This document shows, in pieces, positions 8,912 to 17,719 of a DNA stretch of 64,000 nucleotides (its first letter is position 1; every line of letters starts with the position of its first letter). The DNA is from Candidatus Sysuiplasma jiujiangense (GTDB lineage Archaea > Thermoplasmatota > Thermoplasmata > Sysuiplasmatales > Sysuiplasmataceae). Made by a program: the position numbers and the translations under genes. The stretch is from positions 1-64,000 of the forward strand of contig JAHEAD010000004.1 of the NCBI GenBank assembly GCA_019721075.1, written 5' to 3'. Below the pieces are notes generated by a model that did not search any database, was not told the DNA's origin, and saw only the letters and a program-made list of their open reading frames with translations.

Positions 8912-8967
8912 GTCGTTCCTCAGTCCGAGTGCATATCCGGAATCCCTCCTTTGCTGAAAGACCGTAC

Positions 8968-9510
8968 CTATTTTTCGTCAAATATGCAGTAAGCAGGGCT
9001 GTAAAACATGTTACCCTTCGAAGCGAAGACTTCAAAGTTCCCGTCAGACCCTTCAATGACAAGTGCAACTGAATATGCCTGCGTGAACCATCTTTGATGT
9101 GTCCTTGTATCGGTTGAGGAAAGAAAGCAGCCCTGGCCAGTGTGGGAGTGATACCATCCGACAATAAGTTCGCCATCTCTGATGCCGATCTCAAAATTGT
9201 CTCCGGTGTCCCTGTCTATTTCGACATGGTGTGCAGTTGCGATTGCCGGTAGTTCAACGACACCGGATATCCGTATCTTCATTTTCCCTCCGGAAAGGAA
9301 TGGTCTTCCAAGCAGATAGCCGAGTGCTTCCTTTCCCTCGGAAAAGGAGGTCCTGGCGCTAGCAATCGCCTTCCTTAAGGCCTCCGAGCAAAGAAAAACA
9401 TGTATATCCCGTGGAACCGGTGAAGGGCCGTGCTGACAGCAGCCCGGTTCTTCCTCCTCAGCCATTCTGAATTCGTATCCGCTGTGTACTTCAATTGGCA
9501 TTTTTCTCAA
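8968..9510 (-). CDS. JAMM/MPN+ metalloprotease (ubiquitin-like deconjugase)
   Basis: Zinc metallopeptidase of the JAB1/MPN+ (RPN11, AMSH) fold. All ligand and catalytic positions are present: Glu61 (KEALGYLLG), then HSH at 121-123 in GWYHSHTGQGCF, Ser131 and Asp134, matching E-x(n)-H-S/T-H-x7-S-x2-D. In known systems this class cleaves after the C-terminal Gly-Gly of ubiquitin-like proteins. Here the natural substrate is the neighbouring protein, whose Gly-Gly is followed by five residues. An acidic, Cys-containing extension covers about residues 17-30. It is the last gene of the E1-Ubl-E2-JAMM operon and overlaps E2. The start is TTG at 9510, or ATG at 9501 (177 residues). Confidence 0.92.
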   Translation of the reverse strand: MRKMPIEVHSGYEFRMAEEEEPGCCQHGPSPVPRDIHVFLCSEALRKAIASARTSFSEGKEALGYLLGRPFLSGGKMKIRISGVVELPAIATAHHVEIDRDTGDNFEIGIRDGELIVGWYHSHTGQGCFLSSTDTRTHQRWFTQAYSVALVIEGSDGNFEVFASKGNMFYSPAYCIFDEK

Positions 9511-9961
9511 TTTCCGTCAAATATCTTACTGCGGATTCGCAACTTTCAAAGCCGAGCGGCTCCTTTCGGTTTGGATTTTCGACAAGATGAGCGATTCCCG
9601 CAATCAGTGAATTCAACGTTCTTTCCGTTTTCCATTCCTGAAGCAGTTTCGTGCATACGATTCCTCCATTCTCTGGCGTGCTGATATTCGGATGGAATAT
9701 TCCGGATTGCCATATTATGCCTGGCTTCAGCACAGGGTAGTCCCTGAATACCACAATTCTGAAGCGGTGATCGCTCTTTTCCACAATCTTCCCGTCTTTC
9801 ATGCGGTCCAGTCCCCTCACACCTGTAAGACGGACATCGATAGTATAAGGGAAGTTCATGCCTGGCTCATCGCTATATTCGAATTCTGCGCCCTGTATCC
9901 CCTCCAGCATTTTCAGTTCGTTTCTCAACCTTCTCTTCAGCAATTCTAAAGGGATTGCCAT
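9491..9961 (-). CDS. E2-like ubiquitin-conjugating enzyme (UBC fold)
   Basis: A 156-residue protein with the E2 signature. It has a YPVLKPGIIWQS strand pair, the HPN motif at 90-92, the candidate catalytic Cys103 in ENGGIVCTKLLQEW, and the downstream Trp110, NSLIAGIAHLVENPNRKEPL helix and PNP-like turn. It would accept the ubiquitin-like protein from the E1 as a Cys103 thioester. Its start codon lies within the last codons of the ubiquitin-like gene, whose Gly-Gly codons form its purine-rich ribosome-binding site. Genuine E2s are rare in archaea; RWD-type inactive relatives lack the Cys, which is present here. Confidence 0.93.
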   Translation of the reverse strand: MAIPLELLKRRLRNELKMLEGIQGAEFEYSDEPGMNFPYTIDVRLTGVRGLDRMKDGKIVEKSDHRFRIVVFRDYPVLKPGIIWQSGIFHPNISTPENGGIVCTKLLQEWKTERTLNSLIAGIAHLVENPNRKEPLGFESCESAVRYLTEIEKNAN

Positions 9962-10203
9962 TGTCCTCCCTCGGGATCGGGAAGAAGGTCGATCGTATCA
10001 CCGTCATTGAGGCTTGCTTCCGAAACGGTTTTAGATGCCGAAACAAGTTTCTTTCCCACCTTCATTAGATAAGGTTCATCAGGCAATTCCCAGAACTCCA
10101 CTGCACTGTCCAGAACTTCCTGCAGTTTTGTGGAGTTGTCTACTTCCATAAGTGCACTGTTTCCCGTTTGCGTATTTCTTACGCTCAGTTTCATAGTTTT
10201 CAT
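9946..10203 (-). CDS. Ubiquitin-like modifier with C-terminal Gly-Gly plus tail
   Basis: An 85-residue protein with beta-grasp character: MKLSVRNTQTG hairpin, a central helix KLQEVLDSAVEFW, then GKKLVSASKTVSEASLNDGDTIDLLP, like ubiquitin's last strands. It ends in LLPDPEGGQWQSL, so a Gly-Gly at 79-80 is followed by QWQSL. The tail would have to be removed before activation, the job of the JAMM protease in the same operon. It starts directly after the E1 stop with GGAAGG upstream. It could be called a SAMP/MoaD relative, but the E2 next door argues for a protein modifier rather than only a sulfur carrier. Confidence 0.9.
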   Translation of the reverse strand: MKTMKLSVRNTQTGNSALMEVDNSTKLQEVLDSAVEFWELPDEPYLMKVGKKLVSASKTVSEASLNDGDTIDLLPDPEGGQWQSL

Positions 10204-11010
10204 TTATATCCTTCCATGGTTCTGACAATTTGGATTCACTTCAGCCACAATCTCCTCAATGCTGGTCGTCATTCCGTCGAACATCATAAGAACGCCGTTC
10301 TGCCTGATGCCTGAAATTATCTTTATGGCCTCAAGAGACTGGACAGATCCTATGATTCCCGGAATAGACGGCTCCGAGCCAATGTGCCGGGAGTAGGCAT
10401 TCGCTTCTCTGCCCGTGCACGTGTATGTGCGGTCAATCGTAGACAGGTGGCTGCCATTCACGGTGCACTCATAGCAGGCACCTGCAGGTGGTATAACGAC
10501 CTGCACGCGTCCGATCAGGCCGTCTATGCCGCCGTCGACGTAGGGAGTTCCGGCGAAAAAACAGTTTGAGTTGATATGGAGCCTCGTTTTCACCGAATCA
10601 ACACACCCTATTACGAGGGTGTATTTTGAAAAGAAGGTGTAATTCAGTCGCTCCGCATCCGTACGCATTGCCCGCAGGTTGCAGTCAGGATTAATCTCTC
10701 TCGCTCTTGAACGCACGACCTCTACCTTGCTTCTGGACTTATCCGCGTCCGCCCTGCTGAACAAAAAGCAGCGCCCAAGATTTGTAGTTTCAACCACGTC
10801 CCTGTCAACGACCGTAATCTGAGAAGGAGCATAGAGCACCAGGTTTTTGACAACCTCATTCCCGAGCGCACCCGCTCCTATGATGCATATCCTGGAAGAC
10901 TGCACTGCATCGAGATCAATTCCATCCACCAGCCTGACGCGCGAATACCTGTCCGCGCTTTTCAGCATGTTCTGTGTTCTGCTCACTTCTGCCCGAATGC
11001 ACTTATCCAT
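10204..11010 (-). CDS. E1-like ubiquitin-activating enzyme (ThiF/MoeB fold)
   Basis: Adenylating enzyme of the ThiF/MoeB/E1 superfamily, 268 residues, single domain. It has the nucleotide loop GAGALG (45-50), acidic VVDRDVVETTNLGRC (67-81, with the Arg finger), K91/K95 in DADKSRSKVE and Asp138 in GCVDSVKTR. A zinc site is formed by CYEC (179-182) and CQNH (262-265), so the fourth ligand would be His instead of the usual Cys. Cys198 in TYTCTG, just before GIIGSVQSLEAIK, is the likely thioester cysteine by alignment with MoeB. It is the first gene of the four-gene operon. A TATATAA directly before ATG 11010 suggests translation may instead begin at Met15 (10968). Confidence 0.93.
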   Translation of the reverse strand: MDKCIRAEVSRTQNMLKSADRYSRVRLVDGIDLDAVQSSRICIIGAGALGNEVVKNLVLYAPSQITVVDRDVVETTNLGRCFLFSRADADKSRSKVEVVRSRAREINPDCNLRAMRTDAERLNYTFFSKYTLVIGCVDSVKTRLHINSNCFFAGTPYVDGGIDGLIGRVQVVIPPAGACYECTVNGSHLSTIDRTYTCTGREANAYSRHIGSEPSIPGIIGSVQSLEAIKIISGIRQNGVLMMFDGMTTSIEEIVAEVNPNCQNHGRI

Positions 11011-11215
11011 TTATATACCGAGCGGGAGAATCCTGAACATGTCTGGAGGGAGTATTAAAGCAGGCTGACGCTGCCATATATGCCTGAAATCACCGTGGAA
11101 GCGCAACTTCTGGTATATCGGACTTATTCCGACCTGCTGTGGCGTTGCTTCAGCGTATAAAGGGGATTAAACATGGCCAGCGCAATCGCGTATAGTCCGG
11201 AATCGGTGAAAGGGC

Positions 11216-11226
11216 AAAGTTTATGA
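11216..11226 (+). promoter_or_regulatory. Probable TATA box of the trpS-pheS operon
   Basis: AAGTTTATGAC lies about 48 bases before the trpS ATG, downstream of a purine-rich AAAGGG stretch. Transcription starting about 26 bases later would leave a leader of some 20 nt holding GGTG before the start codon. Confidence 0.4.
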
Positions 11227-11267
11227 CCGATTCTACTTTCTTCCACAAAGTGTATATGGTGCTGTAG

Positions 11268-12392
11268 ATGACTGGTGATTTTGTTGTCACGCCATGGGAG
11301 GTGCGTGGCGAAGTCGATTATGACAAACTGGTGAGCCGGTTTGGCACTTCCTATATTACGGCGGACTTGATAAGGAGGATACCAGGTGGAGAGAATAATA
11401 TTTTCCTGCAGAGGAAAATATTTTATTCCCATCGGGATCTTGACTGGATACTCCTCAATTATGAGAAAGGGAAGAGGTTCTATCTGTACACAGGAAGGGG
11501 CCCGTCAAGCGGCACTCATATTGGCCACATGATACCCTGGATTTTCACCAGACAGATGCAGGAAGCTTTCAATTCAAAACTGTATTTTCAGATGACGGAT
11601 GATGAAAAATTTCTATTCAAGGAAAATCTGACGCTCGAAGACACTCGAAAATCGACCTTTGACAACATACTTGATTTTATTGCGCTTGGTTTCGATCCTG
11701 CAAGGACCAAGATAGTCATCGACACTAAGGATATCTCCTTACTCTACAGGACAGCTCTGAAGGTTTCGAAGAGAGTTACGTTTTCAACCGCAAAGGCCGT
11801 GTTCGGCTTCGACAACAGCACAAATATAGGATCCATATTCTTCACATCTATTCAGTCAGTCCCGGCCTTCCTCGAATCAGAACTTAAGGGCGAAAACGTG
11901 CCCTGCCTTATTCCATGCGGCATTGACCAGGATCCTCATTTCAGGGTAACAAGAGATGTGGCCCCCGCACTGGGCTACTTTAAACCCGCGCTTATACACT
12001 GCAAGATGCTTCCAGGTCTGACGGGAGGCAAAATGTCAAGCACCGGGGAGGCTGCGATATACACAACCGACACGGATGCTGCAATCACGAAAAAGATAAT
12101 GAACGCGTTTACGGGCGGCAGGGCAACGGTCGAGGAGCAGAGAAGACTTGGCGCGAACCCAGACATCTGTCCGGTCTATCACCATTATGAGTTTCTTTTC
12201 GAACCTGATCCGGCAAAACTGAAGAAGATTGAAGAGGACTGCAGGAGCGGCGCCCTGCTCTGTGGCGATTGCAAGGCGAACCTTCTGTCAAAGGTGAAGC
12301 TTTTCATGACTCAACACAGAAAGAACAGGGAACGTGCCTCCGAGATTGTGGATGATTTCATGCTCAGCGCAAAGGGACTGGAGGAAGGGTGA
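11268..12392 (+). CDS. trpS: Tryptophan--tRNA ligase
   Basis: Class I aminoacyl-tRNA synthetase, 374 residues, charging tRNA-Trp. It has the archaeal/eukaryotic-type N-terminal extension (TPWEV), the signature HIGH at 84-87 in GPSSGTHIGH, QMTDDEKFLF, and the KMSKS equivalent GGKMSS at 253-258. The archaeal form lacks the bacterial compact N-terminus, as here. It heads a pair with pheS, which starts just after its stop. Confidence 0.96.
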   Translation: MTGDFVVTPWEVRGEVDYDKLVSRFGTSYITADLIRRIPGGENNIFLQRKIFYSHRDLDWILLNYEKGKRFYLYTGRGPSSGTHIGHMIPWIFTRQMQEAFNSKLYFQMTDDEKFLFKENLTLEDTRKSTFDNILDFIALGFDPARTKIVIDTKDISLLYRTALKVSKRVTFSTAKAVFGFDNSTNIGSIFFTSIQSVPAFLESELKGENVPCLIPCGIDQDPHFRVTRDVAPALGYFKPALIHCKMLPGLTGGKMSSTGEAAIYTTDTDAAITKKIMNAFTGGRATVEEQRRLGANPDICPVYHHYEFLFEPDPAKLKKIEEDCRSGALLCGDCKANLLSKVKLFMTQHRKNRERASEIVDDFMLSAKGLEEG

Positions 12393-12393
12393 T

Positions 12394-13902
12394 ATGGTGC
12401 CATCTTCGGCAGGCGGTGCGGAAAGCCTGAGTATTTCGGAAAAAAAGGTACTCTCTGCCCTTTCAAGACTTGGCGGAAACGCATCACTCGGGCAGATATC
12501 GGCAGTGGCCAGTTTCAGGAATCCAACTGAACTCATGAATGCGCTCAACTGGTTGAAGGCCAAGGGTTATGTGCGTGTCGACGAGAAAGTGATGCGTTTC
12601 TACACCCTCAAAGAGGAGGCAAAGCATCAACGCCTTCCGGAGAGGATAGCGCTTGAGGAGATAGCCAGAGGATCTGTTGGACTTGATGAGCTCGGACTGC
12701 GTTTGGGAGATTCGAAACTTGTCCCTGTCGCGGTTGGATGGCTGAGACGAAGGAACTGGGCATCAATTGACAGCAACAGGAAACTGATAATCACGGAGGA
12801 GGGCAGGAAAGCGATTCTTAGCCCCGCCGAGGATGAGTTGCTTCTCGAACATCTGGAACGGGGAGAAGTAGAGGAGAATGACGGAAACAGGAAGGTACTG
12901 AGGGAACTGCTGTCACGTCGTGATTTTGTCAAGGAGCATGACAGAATAGTCAGAGAGGTAAGCCTCATTGAAAAGGGGCTGATGGCTGTTTCGGAGGGCC
13001 TTACATTCGAAGAAGACGTATCGCTGCTTACCAGCGAACTGCTGAAGACAGGAAAGTGGAAAAACCTGCGTTTCAGGCCATACGATCTCAAGGCGCCGGT
13101 TGAAGTTATAGGGGGTCCGAGACACCATCCGCTCCTTCGCACGATCAACCAGGTATCCACAGTCTTTGCCGAAATGGGCTTCACTGAAATAGAAGACGAT
13201 GTTGTCCAGTCTGCATTCTGGGACATGGACGTACTCTTTACACCTCAGGACCATCCTGCAAGGGACATGCAGGATACGTTCTATCTCTCTAACCCATCCC
13301 ATTGGAAAATCGAACGGAAACTTGCGTCAAGAATCCGCTCTGCACATGAGCAAGGCGGCTCGACAGGTTCGTCCGGATGGGGATACCGGTGGAGCGAGGA
13401 TGAAGCATCAAAAATGCTGCTGAGGACACATACGACAGTTGCGACGATACGATATCTGGCAAATCACAGGAAGCAGCCGGTAAAGGCATTCGCGGTCGGC
13501 AGGATATTCAGGCATGAAGCCATGGATTCCACCCATCTGTCCGAATTTCATCAGATAGAGGGTATTCTGATGGAAAAAGGTGCGTCATTCGACATGCTAT
13601 GCAATGTCCTCTCCGAATTCTACAGAAAAATGGGATTTGATAAATTCAGGCTGCGCCCTGGCTACTTCCCGTACACCGAGCCTTCGATGGAGATAGATGT
13701 TCTCTACAACGGCAGGTGGATGGAACTTGGCGGTTCAGGAATGTTCAGACCGGAAGTCCTTGCTCCTCTCGGTATACGGCATCCGGTCCTTGCATGGGGG
13801 CTCGGCCTGGAGAGGCTTGTCATGATAAAATACGGCTTCAGCGATATTCGGGATCTTTACCTCAGCGATCTGTCTGCGCTGCAGAAAATGCCGGTAATCT
13901 AA
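12394..13902 (+). CDS. pheS: Phenylalanine--tRNA ligase alpha subunit
   Basis: Catalytic subunit of the heterotetrameric PheRS, 502 residues. The N-terminal part (about 1-200) has winged-helix repeats, as in archaeal and cytosolic enzymes. The class II core includes HHPLLRTINQV, ARDMQDTFYL, LRTHTTVATIRYLAN (motif 2), EFHQIEGILM and the motif 3 GLGLERLVMIKYG. The frame is open further upstream, but GGAGGAAGG in the end of trpS, eight bases before the ATG at 12394, fixes the start. The partner pheT is not beside it in this window. Confidence 0.95.
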   Translation: MVPSSAGGAESLSISEKKVLSALSRLGGNASLGQISAVASFRNPTELMNALNWLKAKGYVRVDEKVMRFYTLKEEAKHQRLPERIALEEIARGSVGLDELGLRLGDSKLVPVAVGWLRRRNWASIDSNRKLIITEEGRKAILSPAEDELLLEHLERGEVEENDGNRKVLRELLSRRDFVKEHDRIVREVSLIEKGLMAVSEGLTFEEDVSLLTSELLKTGKWKNLRFRPYDLKAPVEVIGGPRHHPLLRTINQVSTVFAEMGFTEIEDDVVQSAFWDMDVLFTPQDHPARDMQDTFYLSNPSHWKIERKLASRIRSAHEQGGSTGSSGWGYRWSEDEASKMLLRTHTTVATIRYLANHRKQPVKAFAVGRIFRHEAMDSTHLSEFHQIEGILMEKGASFDMLCNVLSEFYRKMGFDKFRLRPGYFPYTEPSMEIDVLYNGRWMELGGSGMFRPEVLAPLGIRHPVLAWGLGLERLVMIKYGFSDIRDLYLSDLSALQKMPVI

Positions 13903-15098
13903 TTCCCGTTCATATCCATCAGGCCTCGAAGTTTTGCCTCGATTCTGGCCGCCTCCCTGTAATTCCCTTCCTCCCTCTCGATTTTAGCTAGAAGGCCGTA
14001 ATTCATTTTGGAGTCAAGAACTGATCCGGTCGAAGTTGAGTTCCTGAGAGCAATATTGAGTTCATCCCTTGCCCGTGCATAATCCCGAGAATGGGCTGCT
14101 ATCCTGGCCCTTATCCGATGAAATTGCGAGACATTGTGATGAGCTCTGCCAGAATCAATACCACCTATCATGTCCATTGCTCTTTTAATCTCCCCCTCCA
14201 TCGCCAGCGCTTCAGCCATGGTGAGGTCCTGTTCAAATCCCTCGCCGCCTGTTCCACCGAACAACTTAATAACCTGCCCGCTGCGCTCTTCGGATAAGCA
14301 GATTCTTGCGGCAATTTTCCTGATATTTTTCATTCCACCAGACGATGGCATAAAATCGATTATGACGTTTTTCAGATCCGCATCCTGTGATGCTTCTATT
14401 TCGTTCGGATGGAATGAAGCCGTCCTCTCCGCTTCAGAATGACGCCGGCACATCAGAAGGTATTTCATTCTGCCAGCGTAATCCATTGCCTCCAGGCAGT
14501 AGTCGGCCATTGCACCAAGGCAGAGATTGCGGATACCCTTATCCTGCAAGATCGCGTCTATTGCACTACCTGACGATTCAAGCAGGGATATTTTGTTTCC
14601 TCCTGCATTCACTGTGAATGGAAGCTTTCCGTCGACGTGGAGGAGGTGTCTGTCAAGCGGTGTACCGGCAATACGCAGCATGCAGAGTTTGATAATATCT
14701 CGCTTGTCCATCTTTGAAAGCACTTCGTCTGCCGACACCCTTCCAGGATAAGCCACCGCCTTATCGATGAGCCTCTTCTGTTCAATTCGCATGTACAGGC
14801 GTTCGGCATACTCCTTTCCGTGTGAAGTCAAAAGGTAAATCTTGGTTTCTCTGCTGTTTCCCTTCACTCTTGCCAGATCGCTGTAAAAGAGTCCCTTCGA
14901 GGAGCCTCTTTCCAGTTCAATGGCGACATGGGCTCTGCTGAGCATCAGTGAATCTGAAATGCCGTCCTGAGTCAGGAGGTATTCCTCTTTTCTGCCACCT
15001 GCTTTCGCTGTCGTTTCGGAAATGTGAATTATGATCCTGTCGCGAACCGTCAGGTTTTGATCCTTCTCGGGCAATGTGATTCGGGTAGGTAATTTCAT
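13899..15098 (-). CDS. Winged-helix protein with helical (TPR-like) repeats
   Basis: A 399-residue protein of unknown target. The first 110 residues look like a winged helix-turn-helix (VRDRIIIHISETTAK...LTQDGISDSLMLSRAHVAIELERG...KIYLLTSHGKEYAERL). The rest is alpha-helical with repeat-like pairs near the end (RAHHNVSQFHRIRARIAAHS, YARARDELNIALRN, NYREAARIEAKL) typical of TPR. The architecture is common in Thermoplasmata and methanogens as DNA-binding regulators. Its 3' end overlaps the end of pheS by four bases (convergent). There is no signal peptide or membrane segment. Confidence 0.75.
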   Translation of the reverse strand: MKLPTRITLPEKDQNLTVRDRIIIHISETTAKAGGRKEEYLLTQDGISDSLMLSRAHVAIELERGSSKGLFYSDLARVKGNSRETKIYLLTSHGKEYAERLYMRIEQKRLIDKAVAYPGRVSADEVLSKMDKRDIIKLCMLRIAGTPLDRHLLHVDGKLPFTVNAGGNKISLLESSGSAIDAILQDKGIRNLCLGAMADYCLEAMDYAGRMKYLLMCRRHSEAERTASFHPNEIEASQDADLKNVIIDFMPSSGGMKNIRKIAARICLSEERSGQVIKLFGGTGGEGFEQDLTMAEALAMEGEIKRAMDMIGGIDSGRAHHNVSQFHRIRARIAAHSRDYARARDELNIALRNSTSTGSVLDSKMNYGLLAKIEREEGNYREAARIEAKLRGLMDMNGN

Positions 15099-15249
15099 TC
15101 AGTGATAAGGAATTTGTTATCAATCCGGCGAAGCTGATAAATTTTTTTGCGAAACCCGCTTTGCTCCTACCTACATACCCGAATATCATTTGGTCCCTTG
15201 TGATGGCGTTCAAGCCGATCATGTAAGGATTTGTGCCATTTGAAAGGAT

Positions 15250-15504
15250 TTGCTGCCTGATGGCGACTTCAGGGACATGGTGAACACTGCCATTGACAGG
15301 ACACTGAAGGAGGGTATAGCATCCCGCAACAGACTGTCAGCTGCCGTTTACAGGGAGTTGGTGGAGAAGCATTCAGTTTGTTTCCAAATATTCAATTTAA
15401 CAATTCGTCAGTGCCGTTATTTGTGGTTTGACAGAAGTGCTCGTATCATCCGAGATGGCTGCAGTGAAGGGTGGCATTTCGCCCTTTGTACAGTAAACCG
15501 GTGA
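15250..15504 (+). pseudogene. Possible TnpB (IS605-type) remnant
   Basis: A short frame starting near a TTG/CTG reads DFRDMVNTAIDRTLKEGIASRNRLSAAVYRELVEKHSV before losing sense. The piece SRNRLSAAVYRELVEK resembles the N-terminal region of archaeal TnpB proteins of the IS200/IS605 group. Nothing like the RuvC catalytic motifs follows, so this would be a decayed fragment. It sits in an otherwise gene-free 560-base stretch. The identification rests on recall of the family pattern only. Confidence 0.3.
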
Positions 15505-15661
15505 GTGCAATCAAAATGCCCGTGTGATAAAAGAATTCGTATTGTCTGATGAATTCACTGTCCTGCTGCAACGATCTCAAAACGGCAAGTGCCATCACGT
15601 TTTTTGACACGAAAGACTTGACATTCACGATGCCGATAGGGTAGAGTGCTGATGCATTGAG

Positions 15662-17280
15662 ATGGCGCATACAAGACTCATGAAGCTTTTTGCCGTTATC
15701 GCCTCTGTTGTCATCATGGCTGCAGGAGCAGGATATGCCCTTCATGTGTACAGCCGGAGAAGTGTTTCACGGCCCAAACCCAAGCCTGCCGGTTATTTCG
15801 GTCCGCGAATGGTTGTGAATTCAGGCAGCCCGACAGACAGCATTGCCAACAACACAACCATCAATGTGCAGATTTTCTCTGCCGTCCCCTCGGCATTCGC
15901 GAAGACAGGACTTAGCTTCTACAGCATTGCCCAGGGCAATCAGTGGAACAACAGTGTCAACGATGAGCTGCTGAATTCAACGATGCTGCCTGGAAACGCC
16001 TCGACCGGCAAGTTCTTCCTGTCGACACAGTTCAATTCAATTGCAAAGGAATGGATGTCCCTTCTCTCACCGGACACGGGAACGAACTACCCTTCACTCA
16101 CAGTCGAGGCGGTCAAGACAGTCGTGCTGAACGGAAGCATGCTGCTCTACCAGTACTACAACAACATTCCTTTCTATCCTTTCAGCCTGTCCGTTGTCAG
16201 CGCAAACAGCACAGTGCTCTCAAACAGCACGCTTCTCGCATCAACGGGACTGGAGAGCTGGTTTGGCGGCAGCAATGTCAGTCTTTCGAACTATTCTCAG
16301 ATATCACTGACGGACGAGGTTTCAGCCTGACGCTTGTCTTTCCCTCTGTACCCATACAGGTCATATCTGCCAATGCTTCTGCAAACGGAGACCTGTCCCA
16401 TTCTTATGCGGGAACTCCCGCCTCTGCCGTTCCCTCACCCGATAGCTGCCATTGGGCATACTACTACACCTATCCGAGCACCACAAGCAACACGCTGGAA
16501 AGGACGACCTATGCGAACGGAACACTTCCGTTGCCGGGCGTGCACATGGGCAGGAATGCAGACCAGGGCAATTCACAGATAGTTCTTGCCGCCAGCGTTT
16601 ACATCCAGAATGACACAATCAATTTCAATTCAAACCAGGTCTACGCCAATCCTTCTGGATCGATAACAACGACAATGAGCACGCAGCCATCCTTCTCTCA
16701 CATGGCAAACGTAACTGTTGGCAACTCAGGAGGTGGAACGGATGCCATCCCGCAAGGCATTTCGGAACTCTTAGACAACCACAGCTACGCGCAGAATCTG
16801 ACAACGGGATTTGCAGGCATCCAGGGTGTCGAGTATGAATTCCAGCACTACAACAGGTACACCTGCAATTACAGGTATTACCGGGAACAATTCATCTGCC
16901 CTCCATACAGGTATCCGCCCCATCTCCTTTCCCAGACACTTGTTTCGAAGGTCTATGACGGCAACTTCACAATAGGCGAAATTGTTCATGTCAAAACAAC
17001 AGCAGGACTTGTTGTTAAGGCATCACATCTTTCGATATGGGAGGCCTGGGTAATTCAGCACCTTCTTCTGTCGCATTCCAACGGCACTCTTATCCTGAAT
17101 GACAATGGACTTAACACCTCTTATCGAAGTTCAATCGTTTGGGCGGTGACATACGGGTGGACAAATGCCGCAAATGTAGTCATGGAGACTTCGGAAGGCA
17201 TTGTCTATGTTTTGCACAGCAATTCCGCGCTGTCTCGCCATCATATCGGTGATTGCTGTTGCGAATGGACTAGATCTTGA
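15662..17280 (+). pseudogene. Secreted/surface protein interrupted by a frameshift
   Basis: The reading frame starting at 15662 has a basic N-terminus and one hydrophobic segment (residues 8-27), then a Ser/Thr/Asn-rich exterior with many N-x-S/T sequons. It ends at 16330. The same kind of sequence continues at once in another frame (GFSLTLVFPSVPIQVISANAS onward) to 17280, which implies a shift at or just before 16310. The C-terminus ends in an odd Cys-rich tail. A different frame there reads CLAIISVIAVANGL, which may be the lost membrane anchor, so a second shift is possible. No family is recognised. It could be a sequencing error, a true pseudogene or phase variation. Confidence 0.6.
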
Positions 17281-17719
17281 TGCTGGTGAACCGGCCGTCA
17301 TACCAGATGCTGCAAGCTTGGTTGCAGATACACTTTCCTGTCCTCGGTGCTGTCACACATCATTTCTTCAGCCATTAAATAGAGCTTATCACTGGTGGTG
17401 GATGGTTATTTCTGATTGTGAACCGCATAGATCTTCGGATGTGGTAGTGTCAGAAACATCAAGCATAGACCTCGATCTGAATGCGTGCATTAACATCACT
17501 GCCAGGGGGTCAGATATGTCTGAAACGATCCATTCCAATAGACCAGCCAGGTGAAGCAGTGAACCGGAATCCTGTTTGCATGACTGAACAGGTAATCCGG
17601 GGAGCAAATGGTGGGAAGCACCGAAATTCATTCGGAAGCGGATGAATTTAGGAGCAAAGCCTGCGAAACCATTAAAATAAAGGCAGGATATGTGAAGAAT
17701 TGCAAGAGGTAAAGAGAAT
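17281..17719. other. Intergenic region, no gene recognised
   Basis: About 440 bases after the broken surface protein. No coding or RNA features are seen apart from a likely TATA element, CCATTAAAATAAAG near 17668-17681, serving the next gene. Parts may be the decayed end of the surface-protein gene. Confidence 0.4.
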
